From positions 1,985,001-2,049,000 of the forward strand of contig NZ_AP028664.1 of NCBI RefSeq assembly GCF_041154455.1: a stretch of 64,000 nt of DNA, given 5' to 3'. The stretch comes from Variovorax sp. V213 (GTDB taxonomy: Bacteria > Pseudomonadota > Gammaproteobacteria > Burkholderiales > Burkholderiaceae_C). The notes under the pieces are model-generated. The model was not told the DNA's origin. It made no database searches and was given only the letters and a program-made list of their open reading frames with translations. The position numbers and the translations under genes are program-made. Of the stretch, positions 25,001 to 33,141 are shown one piece after another (position 1 is the stretch's first letter; each line of letters starts with the position of its first letter).

Positions 25001-25857
25001 TGGACGTGAACTACAAGGTGGCGCCCGATGGCCAACTGACGGCCACCAACAAGCTGGTGCTCAACCAGCTGCAGTTCGGAGACGAAGTGCAGGGCGCGCC
25101 CAACAGCCTGCCGGTGCGCCTCGCGGTGGCGCTGCTGGCCGACCGCAACGGCGTGATCGATGTCGACCTGCCGCTCAGCGGCTCGCTCAACGATCCGCAG
25201 TTCAGCATCGGCCCGCTGATCTTCAAGGCCGTGGTCAACCTCATCGTGAAAGCGGCGACCGCGCCCTTCAATCTTCTGACCGGCGGACTGGGCGGCGGCA
25301 GCAGCGAATCGAGCACCATCGCTTTCGAACCCGGAAGCTCGGAGCTCAGCGCCAGCGCAAAGGAGAGCCTTGACAAGGTCGTCAAGGCATTGACGGAGCG
25401 CCCGGCCCTGCAGATGACCGTGGTCGGCACGGCCAGCCTCGAGCGGGAGCGCGACGCCTACCAGCGCCAGCGCCTGCGCCAGCTGGCCCAGGCCGAGAAG
25501 CGGCGCGTGGTGGTGCGCGCCGGCCAGGCGGGCACCGACGTGCCGCCGGTCACCGATGCCGAATACCCCGAGCTGCTGGCCGCCGTGTACAAGCGCGCCG
25601 ACATCACCAAGCCGCGCAACATGGTCGGACTCGCCAAGGACCTCCCCCTGAAGGAGATGGAAAACCTGCTGCTCGCAAGCGTTCCGGTCGACGAGGAGTC
25701 GATCCGGCAACTGGCGGTCGAGCGCGGCGCCGTGGTGCGCGACTACCTGCTTGCGCAAAAGCTGCCCAGCGAACGCCTGTTCCTTGGCGCCGTGAAAGCC
25801 ACGGCGAGCGGTGCCGACTGGAAGCCCGGCGCCGAACTCAAGCTGGCCATGAAATGA
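22045..25857 (+). CDS. DUF748-domain protein (AsmA-like envelope protein)
   Basis: A ~1270-residue protein with one N-terminal membrane anchor (residues ~13-32) and a very long periplasmic region. The section just after the anchor (KSQLQKIASEKLGRQVTVGKIDF) is typical of AsmA/DUF748 proteins, which are large beta-rich proteins implicated in lipid transport or outer-membrane homeostasis. Two Ala/Pro/Thr-rich low-complexity linkers occur near residues ~350-375 and ~815-870. The C-terminus (FEPGSSELSASAKESLDKVV, then LQMTVVGTAS) resembles the OmpA-like end of DUF748 proteins. ATG 22045 is chosen; TTG at 22027 is possible, and neither has a strong ribosome site. The exact function is unknown. Confidence 0.82.
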   Translation: MDAASLKQNKWVRRGIVAVLALLALWIVAWLAVPPIAKSQLQKIASEKLGRQVTVGKIDFKPWTLELALDDLRIATADGSRPQVAVKRIYADAELQSLARLAPVIDAVTIESPAILLTHLADGKYDIDDILAKLAAVPPSDPNAEPARFAIYNISIKNGAVDFDDQTVKRKHELRDFVLNVPFLSNLASKRDVNTEPKLAFALNGSKFDSAALTTPFAKSRKTDAHLQFKGLDLAPYLGYLPGGLPVKLQAGSLDADLKIDFEQAATAGLKITGTVEAQGARLGDARGRDLLGFDSLKLALADVRPLESVFHLSEVALSNPQLAVARDAQGRLNLLATDPATGAAEKVAPPASAASAPAGKTAEKPKLKVQVDKVALSGGRIGWRDETVQPAAAVEASALGLDLTGVTWPMEKPAQFSGSTAIGGATLKFQGSATDKKADVQTEVDALPLSLAAPYLAHSLEPTLDGKLSGHIDIVWAEPDLRFKARRLAADGLALTQAKTALASVGRFELVDAEVDMTKHTLNVASFTATNPKVNVERDNEKRWMFERWLKAPAAGNGATAQAKVAAPKPAGAGPATAPPGANTKPWALTIGTLAVENGTLSYADKASATPVAVEITALNVNAQKVAPDTATVSPLQISGRIGSRRSEPGRFDYKGNLVLKPLAAEGRLDVASFPAHAFKAYYADALNVDIRRAFASYRGTVRFASAPAGMTLKLAGDTALDDFRANSISLTQSPGFDRNNNQLLSWKTLSLRGLQVSLAPNAAPAVDVRETTLTDFFARVIVDPTGRLNLVNLTKKGEAEANAAAAATTEAKTRRSLGGTSTTTRPPPQVGGAPVSAESMVGGSPEPARPASAPAATAQAAADAGPKPVINFGPMSLVNGRIDFTDLFVKPNYSADLSELTGKLSSFSSNPPKGESGRPALADLELRGKAQQTAALEITGKLNPLVKPIELDITAKMRDLDLAPLSPYSVRYSGHGIERGKMSMDVNYKVAPDGQLTATNKLVLNQLQFGDEVQGAPNSLPVRLAVALLADRNGVIDVDLPLSGSLNDPQFSIGPLIFKAVVNLIVKAATAPFNLLTGGLGGGSSESSTIAFEPGSSELSASAKESLDKVVKALTERPALQMTVVGTASLERERDAYQRQRLRQLAQAEKRRVVVRAGQAGTDVPPVTDAEYPELLAAVYKRADITKPRNMVGLAKDLPLKEMENLLLASVPVDEESIRQLAVERGAVVRDYLLAQKLPSERLFLGAVKATASGADWKPGAELKLAMK

Positions 25858-25991
25858 CCAGGAGACACTTGGTTTTTCATGCGGCCGCGCTATATATGTA
25901 GGCAGTCGGCACCGATATTCCCGCGGCCATTTGGCTGCTGTTGCGGCATGTAATTCAACCGCCCGCCACAACTGGGTGAAAATGTCGATGT

Positions 25992-26022
25992 GCGCCGGCC
26001 TTTGCCGGCGCCTTCGCTTTCT
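25992..26022 (+). terminator. Hairpin after the DUF748 gene
   Basis: A perfect 8-bp stem GCGCCGGC CTTT GCCGGCGC followed by a pyrimidine-rich tail (CTTCGCTTTCTCTC). It lies in the leader of the following DUF349 gene, so it either ends upstream transcription or acts as an attenuator. Confidence 0.45.
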
Positions 26023-26047
26023 CTCTTCAGACAACGATTTCGCGCAA

Positions 26048-28906
26048 GTGACCTCTACTTCTTCCAAGCCACACGACCTCCAGGCCCTCGACACGCTCAC
26101 CGGCGGCGCCTTCACCGCGCCAACTTCGGGCGAGCGCGCCGCGCGCATCCGCGACTGGCTCGCGGGCAACCCCGCGCCCGAGCAAATGCAGGAAGTCTTC
26201 AAGGAGCTGAGCGGCCGCGACAAGGGTGCGGCGCGCCTCTTGCGCGAAAAGCTCGACGAGCTCAAGCGCGCCAAGGGCCAGGAAGCCATTGCCGCCGAAT
26301 GGGCGCAAAAGGCCGAGGCCTTGCTGGCCCAGTCCAAGCTCAACATTGCCGATGCGCTCGCCTGGCAGCGCGATGCCGCCAAGGCTGGTGCGCCACTCTC
26401 GCGCGAGCCGCTGGCGGGTTTCAAGGTGCAACTCGCCGAGCGCGTCAAGGGCATCGAAGACCTGCAGCACCGCGCCCAGGTGCACCGCGAGGCCGCCGTG
26501 CTGCTCGCACAGCGCTTCGAAGTGCTGTCGACCAAGAGCTGGCAGGATGCGCAAGCCGCCGAGGAATCGCTGCGCGCCGACGTGACCCACTGGCAGCAGC
26601 AGGCAGCCGACATCACGGCCGATGCCAACTGGAACAGCCTCGACGCCAGGTTTGCTCCGCAGCTCGAGTCGTCGAAGGCGCAATTGCTGGTCGTCTCCGA
26701 TGCGTTCCACGGTGCGCTGGCCCAGGCGCAGGCTGCGGCGGCCGATGCCACTGCCTCCCTGCCGCCGGTGCCCGTCTGGGCCGATGAACTGCGTGCCGCC
26801 CGCGGCGAGGTGGTGGCCCCCAAGCCCGCGCCTGCCAAGCCCGCCGCCCCCAAGGTCGACCCGTCCGTACGCGCCGCCGCGCAAGATGCCGTGCAGGCTG
26901 CGCTCGCCAAGCTCGAACAGGAAACCGCCGAAGGCCACGGCAAGGCCAGCGCCGGTGCGGCTGCCGCATTGCGCGCAGTGCTCAAGGAACATGGCAAGCT
27001 GGTCGATGCACCGCTCGAAGCACGGGTGCATGCCGCGCTGGTCGCCGCGGGCGAGCTCGAAGGCTGGCAGCGCTGGAGCGCCGACAAGGTGCGCGAAGAC
27101 CTCGTCGCCAAGGCCGAAGGCCTGCTCAAGCGCCCCGAAGGCCAGGCGCTCGGCGGCCGCAAGATGCAGGAAACGCTGCGCTCGCTGCGCGACCAGTGGA
27201 AGCAGGCCGATCAGGGCGGCGTGCCGAACCACGCGCTCTGGAAGCGCTTCGACGAAGCCTGCAACGAAGCCCACAAGGTGGTGGAAGCCTGGCTCGAGAA
27301 GGTTCGCGCCGATGCAGCCGAGCACCGCGCCCACCGCGTGGCTCTCATCGAGGAGGTCAAGGCCTGGGCGGCGGAGCATGCCGCCTCTTCCGACCTGAAG
27401 GCGCACAACCGCGCGCTGCATCAGTTTGCCGACCGCTGGCGCGATGCCGGTCATGTGGGCGAGAAGGTCTTCGCGGAGCTGCAGCCGCAGTGGAACGAAG
27501 CCTTCGGTGCCGCGCGTGCTCCCTTCGAGGCCGCACAAAAAGCCAGCATCGAACGGCGCCAGGCCATGATCGCGGAGGCTGCCGAACTCGGGGCCCAACC
27601 CATGCTGCGCATCGATGCCGTCAAGGCGCTGCAGCAGCGCTGGCAGGCGGAAGCCCAGAGCGTGCCGCTCGACCGCCGCCACGAACAGAAGTTGTGGGAC
27701 GCGTTCCGCGCGCCCATCGACGAAGCCTTCAACCGCAAGACGGCAGAGCGCGAGAAGTCTGCCTCTGCCATGAGCGAACACGATCGCCACGTGCTTGAGG
27801 CTTCCAAGGCGCTCGATGCGGCCAACGCCGGCGGCGACGTGCAGAAGATCCGCGCCGCCATCGCGCGCCTGGAAGCCGCGTTGCGCGGCGAAGCGCCCCC
27901 ACCGGCACCCGCCGCGAAGCCCGAGCAGGCCCGGGCTGCTTCCAGCGACGGCCCCTCGGTCGGCGCAACCGAAGTGGTCGCGCCCGGACAGGCGGCGGCC
28001 GAATTCGGCGAAAGCGCCGAGCAGGCGCCGGGCTCCAGCGATGCGGAAGCCTTGCCGGCTGCACATGTCGAGGCCGCTCAAACTGCGACTCCCGACCTCG
28101 TGGCACCGGCCGACGGCGCCGACGCCGCTGCGCGCACCGATGACGCGGCACACGAGGCCGGCGAAGCGGCTGTTGTAGAGAGCCAGGCACCGAAGCCTGC
28201 ACCCAAGCCAGTCGTGGCCATGCGCGGCGACGACCGTCCTGGCAGCAAGAAGACGGATGCGGCACCCGCAGGCCGTGGTGCAGGCCGCTTCGGCGACCGG
28301 CGTGACGGCGGCCGGCCAGGTCCTGGTGGTCCGGGTCGCCCCGGCGATCGCGGCGGTCCTCGTCCCGATGCCCGCGGCGACCGCGGTGCGCCGGCCGGAC
28401 GCTTCGGCGATCGTCCGCCGCGCTTCGAGGACCGCGGCCCGAGGCTCGGCGATGCCGCCTTCCGCGCCCAGCGCGAAGCCCTCGAGCGTGCGGACATGGC
28501 GCTGCGCAAGCTGGCAGCGCAGGCACATGGTGAAGCGCTGACGCAAGTGCTTGGCGCATGGGAACAGCGCGATGCCTCAAAGCTGCCCAGCGTCCAGGAA
28601 CTGGGGCGTGCGGTGACGCCTGCGGTGCGCAGCGGCTGGTCTCAAGCCATCGGTTCGGCACCCAAGGCCGCTCCCGATGAAGCAGCCGAAGCACTGTTGC
28701 GCCTGGAAATGGCTGCCGAAGTGCCGACGCCCGCCGAGCAGCTCGACGCGCGCCGCGCCCTGCAACTCAAGCTGCTGACGAAGCGGGGCGACCCGGCACC
28801 GGCCCAGACCTGGGGCCAGGACGCAGGCAAGGTGCTGGCTGCGGCGCACGACACTGCGAGCGCGCGCCGCTTGCAGAACGCACTGAAGGCCTTGCTACGC
28901 AAGTAA
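26048..28906 (+). CDS. DUF349-repeat protein with an Arg/Gly-rich disordered segment
   Basis: A ~952-residue predicted cytoplasmic protein from a GTG start (VTSTSSKPHD); no signal or membrane segment. Long helical, charged repeats typical of DUF349 dominate residues ~1-600 (for example LRDQWKQADQGGVPNHALWKRF and RALHQFADRWRDAGHVGEKV, each cut here to its core). An Ala/Pro/Glu-rich linker follows. Residues ~740-800 form an Arg/Gly/Asp-rich stretch (GRGAGRFGDRRDGG, RPGDRGGPRPDARGDRG), and a final helical domain ends the protein. The family has no settled biochemical role. The RG-rich part suggests nucleic-acid binding or condensate behaviour, which is inference. An intrinsic terminator follows. 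Confidence 0.82.
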   Translation: MTSTSSKPHDLQALDTLTGGAFTAPTSGERAARIRDWLAGNPAPEQMQEVFKELSGRDKGAARLLREKLDELKRAKGQEAIAAEWAQKAEALLAQSKLNIADALAWQRDAAKAGAPLSREPLAGFKVQLAERVKGIEDLQHRAQVHREAAVLLAQRFEVLSTKSWQDAQAAEESLRADVTHWQQQAADITADANWNSLDARFAPQLESSKAQLLVVSDAFHGALAQAQAAAADATASLPPVPVWADELRAARGEVVAPKPAPAKPAAPKVDPSVRAAAQDAVQAALAKLEQETAEGHGKASAGAAAALRAVLKEHGKLVDAPLEARVHAALVAAGELEGWQRWSADKVREDLVAKAEGLLKRPEGQALGGRKMQETLRSLRDQWKQADQGGVPNHALWKRFDEACNEAHKVVEAWLEKVRADAAEHRAHRVALIEEVKAWAAEHAASSDLKAHNRALHQFADRWRDAGHVGEKVFAELQPQWNEAFGAARAPFEAAQKASIERRQAMIAEAAELGAQPMLRIDAVKALQQRWQAEAQSVPLDRRHEQKLWDAFRAPIDEAFNRKTAEREKSASAMSEHDRHVLEASKALDAANAGGDVQKIRAAIARLEAALRGEAPPPAPAAKPEQARAASSDGPSVGATEVVAPGQAAAEFGESAEQAPGSSDAEALPAAHVEAAQTATPDLVAPADGADAAARTDDAAHEAGEAAVVESQAPKPAPKPVVAMRGDDRPGSKKTDAAPAGRGAGRFGDRRDGGRPGPGGPGRPGDRGGPRPDARGDRGAPAGRFGDRPPRFEDRGPRLGDAAFRAQREALERADMALRKLAAQAHGEALTQVLGAWEQRDASKLPSVQELGRAVTPAVRSGWSQAIGSAPKAAPDEAAEALLRLEMAAEVPTPAEQLDARRALQLKLLTKRGDPAPAQTWGQDAGKVLAAAHDTASARRLQNALKALLRK

Positions 28907-28928
28907 GGCGTAGGTGCAAGTTCACGAG

Positions 28929-28955
28929 AAAGCCCGCCGCGCGCGGGCTTTTTCA
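28929..28955 (+). terminator. Intrinsic terminator after the DUF349 gene
   Basis: Stem AAAGCCCGC / GCGGGCTTT with a 5-base loop, running into TTTTT. It lies 22 bases after the stop codon. Confidence 0.85.
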
Positions 28956-29008
28956 TTTCGTCGATCAAGGACCGCTACAGATCCGACTCGTCGCTCCATC
29001 GAGCCAGC

Positions 29009-29302
29009 TCAAGGCAGCTTGGCCAGGATGGCGTCCATTTCCCCGGCGGTGTAGGCGCGCAGGGAGCGGGTGCGCACATTGCCCTGCATGGCAATCGCCA
29101 GGCTGAATGCGGCCAGCGCCTGCTCGTCCTCGGACTCCAGTACGCAGACCACATCGCAGTCGCCCATGGTCCAGTAGATGTCGCGCATATTGACGCCGAG
29201 CTTTTTGGCCGCTTCTTTGGCGGCAGCGGCGCGCTTGGTGGTTTCCTTGACGCTCTGGATGCCCTTGTCCGTGAAATTCAGCATACCGATATAGGTCACC
29301 AT
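29009..29302 (-). CDS. GYD-domain protein
   Basis: A 97-residue small cytoplasmic protein of the GYD family (ferredoxin-like fold). The start MVTYIGMLNFTDKGIQSVKE and the core DIYWTMGDCDVVCVLE are characteristic (here GDCD stands where GYD gives the family its name). Function is unknown for the family. ATG at 29302 is preferred because AGGAGCG lies just upstream; a longer frame to 29347 lacks support. The 231 bases upstream to the next gene hold no recognisable feature. Confidence 0.85.
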   Translation of the reverse strand: MVTYIGMLNFTDKGIQSVKETTKRAAAAKEAAKKLGVNMRDIYWTMGDCDVVCVLESEDEQALAAFSLAIAMQGNVRTRSLRAYTAGEMDAILAKLP

Positions 29303-29533
29303 TTTTCGCTCCTGTGTAGTCCGCGGGGGATGCATCACATGAAGCAACGCCGCCCCCGATGGCGACGCTTCAGGTCATCACGCGCGCAACGCTGCCGTGG
29401 TGGGCGATGGCAGCAGCAATGCTACGCCTGGGGCTTGCAAAGACAAGATGCCGCGCTGGCAACTCATCCCCTGGACAGGGTACGCGGGCCGCATCGTGCA
29501 CGTAAGCAAGGAAACGCAGATTGCGATGGGCGC

Positions 29534-30325
29534 TCAGGCCTGTTCGGCCCGAAAGAACTCGTCGAAGAGAACCAGCACCGCAGGGAAGTCGCGGGCGAAG
29601 TTCGGACGATTCACGAAGTAGGCCTCGCAAGCCACTGCGAAGAATTCGCTGATCGATGTCGCGCCGTAGTCGTCGAGCCAGGGCGCTTCGGCGCCGAAGC
29701 GGTCGGCGAGGATCGTCTTCTCGCGAAAATCCTCATAGGCGGGCTGCAGCACTGCGATCCAGGCGGCGCGGGATTCGCGGGCACTGCGCTTGCCCGCAAA
29801 GCCTGGCGGCAGCGGCGGACAGCCGTCGGCGTCGCCGCCGCGCATGTCGATCTTGTGGGCGAACTCGTGGATCACGACGTTGTAGCCGCCGCCCGCCGTG
29901 ATGCTGCTTGCGAGCACGTCCTGCCAGCTCAGCATCACCGGTCCGCGGTCCATGGCCTCGCCGGCCACCACCTCGTCGTATTCGTGCACCACCTGCGCTT
30001 CGTCGACGATCTTGCGACGCGCGACCACCTCGGACGGGTGCACCACGATGCCGACAAAATCGTCATACCAGTCCAGCCCGCCCTTCAGGTTCAGGACCGG
30101 CAGCACCGCCTGCGCGGCAATGGCCAGCGCAACCTCGTCGGTGATGACGAAGCCCTGGGTGCCGTGGAATTCCTTGTCGCGCAGAAATTCGGCGGCCAGG
30201 GTGCGCAGCCGCTGCTGCGCGTCGAAGGGCAGTGCGCCTAGAAAAGCATAGCGCTCGAGCGTGGCACGCCAGGCAGCTTCGGGAATCGGGGGCAGGGCGC
30301 GCAGCCGGCGCAGCCACTTGAACAT
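29534..30325 (-). CDS. mtfA: MtfA-like zinc-dependent peptidase (M90)
   Basis: A 263-residue zinc metallopeptidase. In E. coli MtfA binds the repressor Mlc and thereby affects glucose PTS expression. The zinc motif HEFAHKID lies near residue 150, with a downstream glutamate motif SISEFFAVACEAYF near 220 that completes the gluzincin-type site. The N-terminus MFKWLRRLRALPPIPEAAW is typical. It starts 8 bases after lpxH and probably shares its transcript. Confidence 0.88.
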   Translation of the reverse strand: MFKWLRRLRALPPIPEAAWRATLERYAFLGALPFDAQQRLRTLAAEFLRDKEFHGTQGFVITDEVALAIAAQAVLPVLNLKGGLDWYDDFVGIVVHPSEVVARRKIVDEAQVVHEYDEVVAGEAMDRGPVMLSWQDVLASSITAGGGYNVVIHEFAHKIDMRGGDADGCPPLPPGFAGKRSARESRAAWIAVLQPAYEDFREKTILADRFGAEAPWLDDYGATSISEFFAVACEAYFVNRPNFARDFPAVLVLFDEFFRAEQA

Positions 30326-30333
30326 GGGCCGCG

Positions 30334-31116
30334 CTAGCGCAGGTCGACGCGTTGCGCGCCGGCGGTGGAAAGGCAGAGCAGCTGCGCGCGCGGCGGATGG
30401 GCCGCGGCGTCCCAGTCGCTCAGCACCATGCGCTGCAGCCCGTCGCCCAGGTCGTGATTGGCGGGGCGGTGCGTGTGGCCATGCACCAGCGTGCGCGCAC
30501 GCGCCTGATGAAGCCATTGGCGGGCGGCGCCGCCGTCCACGTCGGCCCAGCGCGCCGACGGGTCGCGCTTGCGGTCCTCGCTTTGCGCGCGCATGGAGCG
30601 CGCAAGTGCGCGGCGTTCGGCGAGCGGCCTGGCAAGAAACGCGGCCTGCCATTCAGGCGTGCGCACCTGGCCGCGAAACTTGAGATAGTCGGTGTCGTCC
30701 AGGCAAAGAATGTCGCCGTGGCTCAGGAGCCAGCGTTCACCGTGCAGCACCAGCACCGTGGGGTCGTCCAGCAGCGTGAAGCCGCATCGGGCGGCCAGCG
30801 CCGGGCCGACGAGGAAGTCTCGGTTGCCGTGCATGAAGTACACCGGCAGCCGCTCGGCCGTGCGGCGCAGCAGCTCGGCGCATTCGGCCTCGAAGCCGGG
30901 CAGGTCGGCCGCGTCGTCACCCACCCACACCTCGAACAGGTCGCCGAGGATGATCAGCGCATCGGCCGGCGTGGTCTCCAAATAGCCCCGCCAGGCCTCG
31001 AAGGTGGCGGGCTCGCCGGCCTGCAGATGCAGGTCGGAAATCAGGTCGACGGTGCGCCATGCGGGCGGGGCGAGCAGCTCCTTGAAAGCCGGGGGGGCCG
31101 CCATGTCCGAGCCCAT
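30334..31116 (-). CDS. lpxH: UDP-2,3-diacylglucosamine diphosphatase
   Basis: A 260-residue Mn-dependent metallophosphoesterase that makes lipid X in lipid A synthesis at the inner membrane. The full set of motifs is present: SDLHL (near 27), GDLFEVWVGDD (near 58), HGNRDF (near 95), HGDILC (near 133) and HGHTHRP (near 215). A second Met at residue 5 is an alternative start. It lies 13 bases after ppiB. Confidence 0.95.
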   Translation of the reverse strand: MGSDMAAPPAFKELLAPPAWRTVDLISDLHLQAGEPATFEAWRGYLETTPADALIILGDLFEVWVGDDAADLPGFEAECAELLRRTAERLPVYFMHGNRDFLVGPALAARCGFTLLDDPTVLVLHGERWLLSHGDILCLDDTDYLKFRGQVRTPEWQAAFLARPLAERRALARSMRAQSEDRKRDPSARWADVDGGAARQWLHQARARTLVHGHTHRPANHDLGDGLQRMVLSDWDAAAHPPRAQLLCLSTAGAQRVDLR

Positions 31117-31129
31117 GCCGCGCCGGTCT

Positions 31130-31642
31130 TTATTCCGAGACGACCACGGCCTTTTCGATCACGACGTCTTCGAGCGGCACGTCGTCATGGAAGCCCTTGC
31201 GGCCCGTCTTCACGGCCTTGATCTTGTCGACCACGTCGGTGCCGCCGGTGACCTTGCCGAACACCGCATAGCCCCAGCCCTGGGCCGAGGGAGCGGTGTG
31301 GTTCAGGAAGCCGTTGTCGGCCACGTTGATGAAGAACTGGGCGGTGGCCGAGTGCGGTGCGCTCGTGCGCGCCATGGCAACGGTGTAGTTGTCGTTCTTG
31401 AGGCCATTGTTGGCTTCGTTCTCGATTTCGGCGCCGGTGGGCTTTTGCTTCATGCCGGGCTCGAAGCCGCCGCCCTGCACCATGAAGCCCGGGATCACGC
31501 GGTGGAACACCGTGTTGTCGTAGTGGCCGTTCTTCACGTAGTTGACGAAATTCTCGGCCGACTTCGGCGCCTTGACGCTGTCCAGCTCGAGCGTGATCAC
31601 GCCGTAGTTCTTGATGTGGAGTTCGATTTTGGGATTGCTCAT
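31130..31642 (-). CDS. ppiB: Cytoplasmic peptidyl-prolyl isomerase (cyclophilin B type)
   Basis: A 170-residue cyclophilin without signal peptide, catalysing cis-trans isomerisation of Xaa-Pro bonds. The active-site motif FHRVIPGFMVQGGGFEPG and later TAQFFINVADN are intact. It directly follows the signal-peptide-bearing paralogue ppiA (30 bases apart), so one transcript supplies a cytosolic and a periplasmic cyclophilin. Confidence 0.95.
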   Translation of the reverse strand: MSNPKIELHIKNYGVITLELDSVKAPKSAENFVNYVKNGHYDNTVFHRVIPGFMVQGGGFEPGMKQKPTGAEIENEANNGLKNDNYTVAMARTSAPHSATAQFFINVADNGFLNHTAPSAQGWGYAVFGKVTGGTDVVDKIKAVKTGRKGFHDDVPLEDVVIEKAVVVSE

Positions 31643-31672
31643 GAGGGAGTCCTTCTTTCGGATGTTCGGAAA

Positions 31673-32269
31673 TTACTTCGCCAGTGTGGCTGACTTGATG
31701 ATGATGGGCTCGAGCGGCACGTTCTGCATGCCGCCCTTGTTACCGGTTTGCACCGCACGGATCTTGTCGACCACGTCGGTGCCGGCCACGACGCGGCCGA
31801 ACACGGTGTAGCCGTAGCCATCGGGGCTGGGCGCGTTGAGCGAATCGTTGTTCTTCACGTTGATGAAGAACTGCGAGGTGGCCGAGTTCGGATTCCCGGT
31901 GCGTGCCATCGCGATCGTGTACCTGTCATTCTTGAGGCCGTTGCTGGCTTCGAGCGCAATGGGGGCACGGGTTGGCTTTTGTTGCATTTCGGGCGTGAAG
32001 CCGCCGCCCTGGATCATGAAGCCGTCGATCACGCGATGAAACACGGTGCCGTCGTAGTGCTTGTCCTTGACGTACTGAACAAAGTTCTCGACCGTCTTGG
32101 GTGCCTTGGCCTGGTCGAGTTCGATCAGGATGTCGCCCGCCGAAGTGTCTAGCTTCACGCGCGGTCCGGCCTCTGCATGTGCGGCGCCGGCGAAGGCGAG
32201 GGCGGACGCCAGCACCAGCGCGGCGCGGCGGCTGAATCGGGCGGATTGGATGAGAACTTGGGTCGTCAA
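31673..32269 (-). CDS. ppiA: Periplasmic peptidyl-prolyl isomerase (cyclophilin A type)
   Basis: A 198-residue cyclophilin with an N-terminal signal (FSRRAALVLASALAFAGAAHA, cleaved after AHA around residue 32; shown here without its first residues). The active-site stretch FHRVIDGFMIQGGGFTPE and TSQFFINVKNND are intact. It is predicted to assist folding of exported proteins. Its core is closely similar to the adjacent ppiB, consistent with tandem duplication plus acquisition of a signal peptide. Confidence 0.94.
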   Translation of the reverse strand: MTTQVLIQSARFSRRAALVLASALAFAGAAHAEAGPRVKLDTSAGDILIELDQAKAPKTVENFVQYVKDKHYDGTVFHRVIDGFMIQGGGFTPEMQQKPTRAPIALEASNGLKNDRYTIAMARTGNPNSATSQFFINVKNNDSLNAPSPDGYGYTVFGRVVAGTDVVDKIRAVQTGNKGGMQNVPLEPIIIKSATLAK

Positions 32270-32359
32270 GGAAAGCTCCGGTGTGCGAATGATGTGGGGC
32301 TCGGGCCGGTCAATGCAAGCTGCCGCGGCACCAACGCGTCGCTGGCGGCTGCGCGCAGA

Positions 32360-32950
32360 CTACTTGCTGGCGCGGCCGACCGGCTTGCGAACTTCGGGCG
32401 GTGCCGCGGGCAGTGCCGCTGCATCGGCTTCGGTCTTGGGGGTGAAGATCTGGCGGATCAGCGAGAGCTTGGGCGCAACGCTGGCATTGGTGCTGGCAAA
32501 TTGCTGCGCGCGCACATATTCCTGGGCCGCGAGGCGGGCGTAGACATCGCCCAGGTTCTCGTGCGCGGTGGCGTAGTTCGGGTTGAGCTTGAGCGCCTGT
32601 TCCAGCGCCGCGCGCGCCTGGTCGAACTTGCTCTGCGATGCGTAGAGCGCGGCCAGGTTGTTGTAGGGCTCGGGCAATTCCGGGAAGTCTTGCGTCAGCT
32701 GCGTGAACGCGGCGATGGCCTCGTTCTGCTTTTTCTGCTCGGTGAGGATCACGCCGCGCAGAAAGCGCATCTGCGGATCGCGCGGCTTGCCGGCAATGTA
32801 GGCATCGGCCTTGGCGAGCGCTTCGTTCGACTTGCCCTGGCGCAGCAGGGTGTTCACGTCGTCGTAGTCGTTGGCATACGCGGCGGAACCCCACAGGCTG
32901 AAGAGCAGTGCAAAGGCGAGGGAGAATTTGGTGAATGCGACGTGCTTCAT
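32360..32950 (-). CDS. Exported TPR-repeat protein
   Basis: A 196-residue protein with a signal peptide (MKHVAFTKFSLAFALLF ... AAYA, cleavage near residue 24) and three or more tetratricopeptide repeats (for example PEPYNNLAALYASQSKFDQA and ATAHENLGDVYARLAAQEYV), then a Pro-rich tail. It is probably a periplasmic interaction scaffold; no specific partner can be named. ATG 32950 is selected because it gives a proper signal peptide and has GAGG upstream. It heads the ppiA-ppiB-lpxH-mtfA minus-strand run and is divergent from cysS. Confidence 0.85.
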   Translation of the reverse strand: MKHVAFTKFSLAFALLFSLWGSAAYANDYDDVNTLLRQGKSNEALAKADAYIAGKPRDPQMRFLRGVILTEQKKQNEAIAAFTQLTQDFPELPEPYNNLAALYASQSKFDQARAALEQALKLNPNYATAHENLGDVYARLAAQEYVRAQQFASTNASVAPKLSLIRQIFTPKTEADAAALPAAPPEVRKPVGRASK

Positions 32951-33141
32951 GAAGCCTCGGCAGGATTGGGAAATGCGGGCCTCGAAAACACCCGGAAGGA
33001 CACGGCAGTAGCCGTTTATACTGCGCTGCATTGTAGCCGAGGGGCCATGTCCAACCCCTCGCAGCCACTGCCCCGTCACCCCTGAAATACACCGTCGTTC
33101 GCCCGTGCCGCACGTGCGCGAAGCGACGCTTTCCGAGCCTC

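Noticed and set aside
25931..26047. N-terminal extension of the DUF349 protein
   Set aside because: The extra codons would pass through a hairpin with a pyrimidine tail and give Cys/Arg-rich sequence unlike the rest of the protein. The GTG at 26048 is preferred.
21814..27162. A ~1780-codon open frame antisense to the DUF748 and DUF349 genes
   Set aside because: The composition is that of a codon-bias shadow. It spans two genes, the intergenic hairpin and the candidate RNA, and shows no domain or ribosome site.
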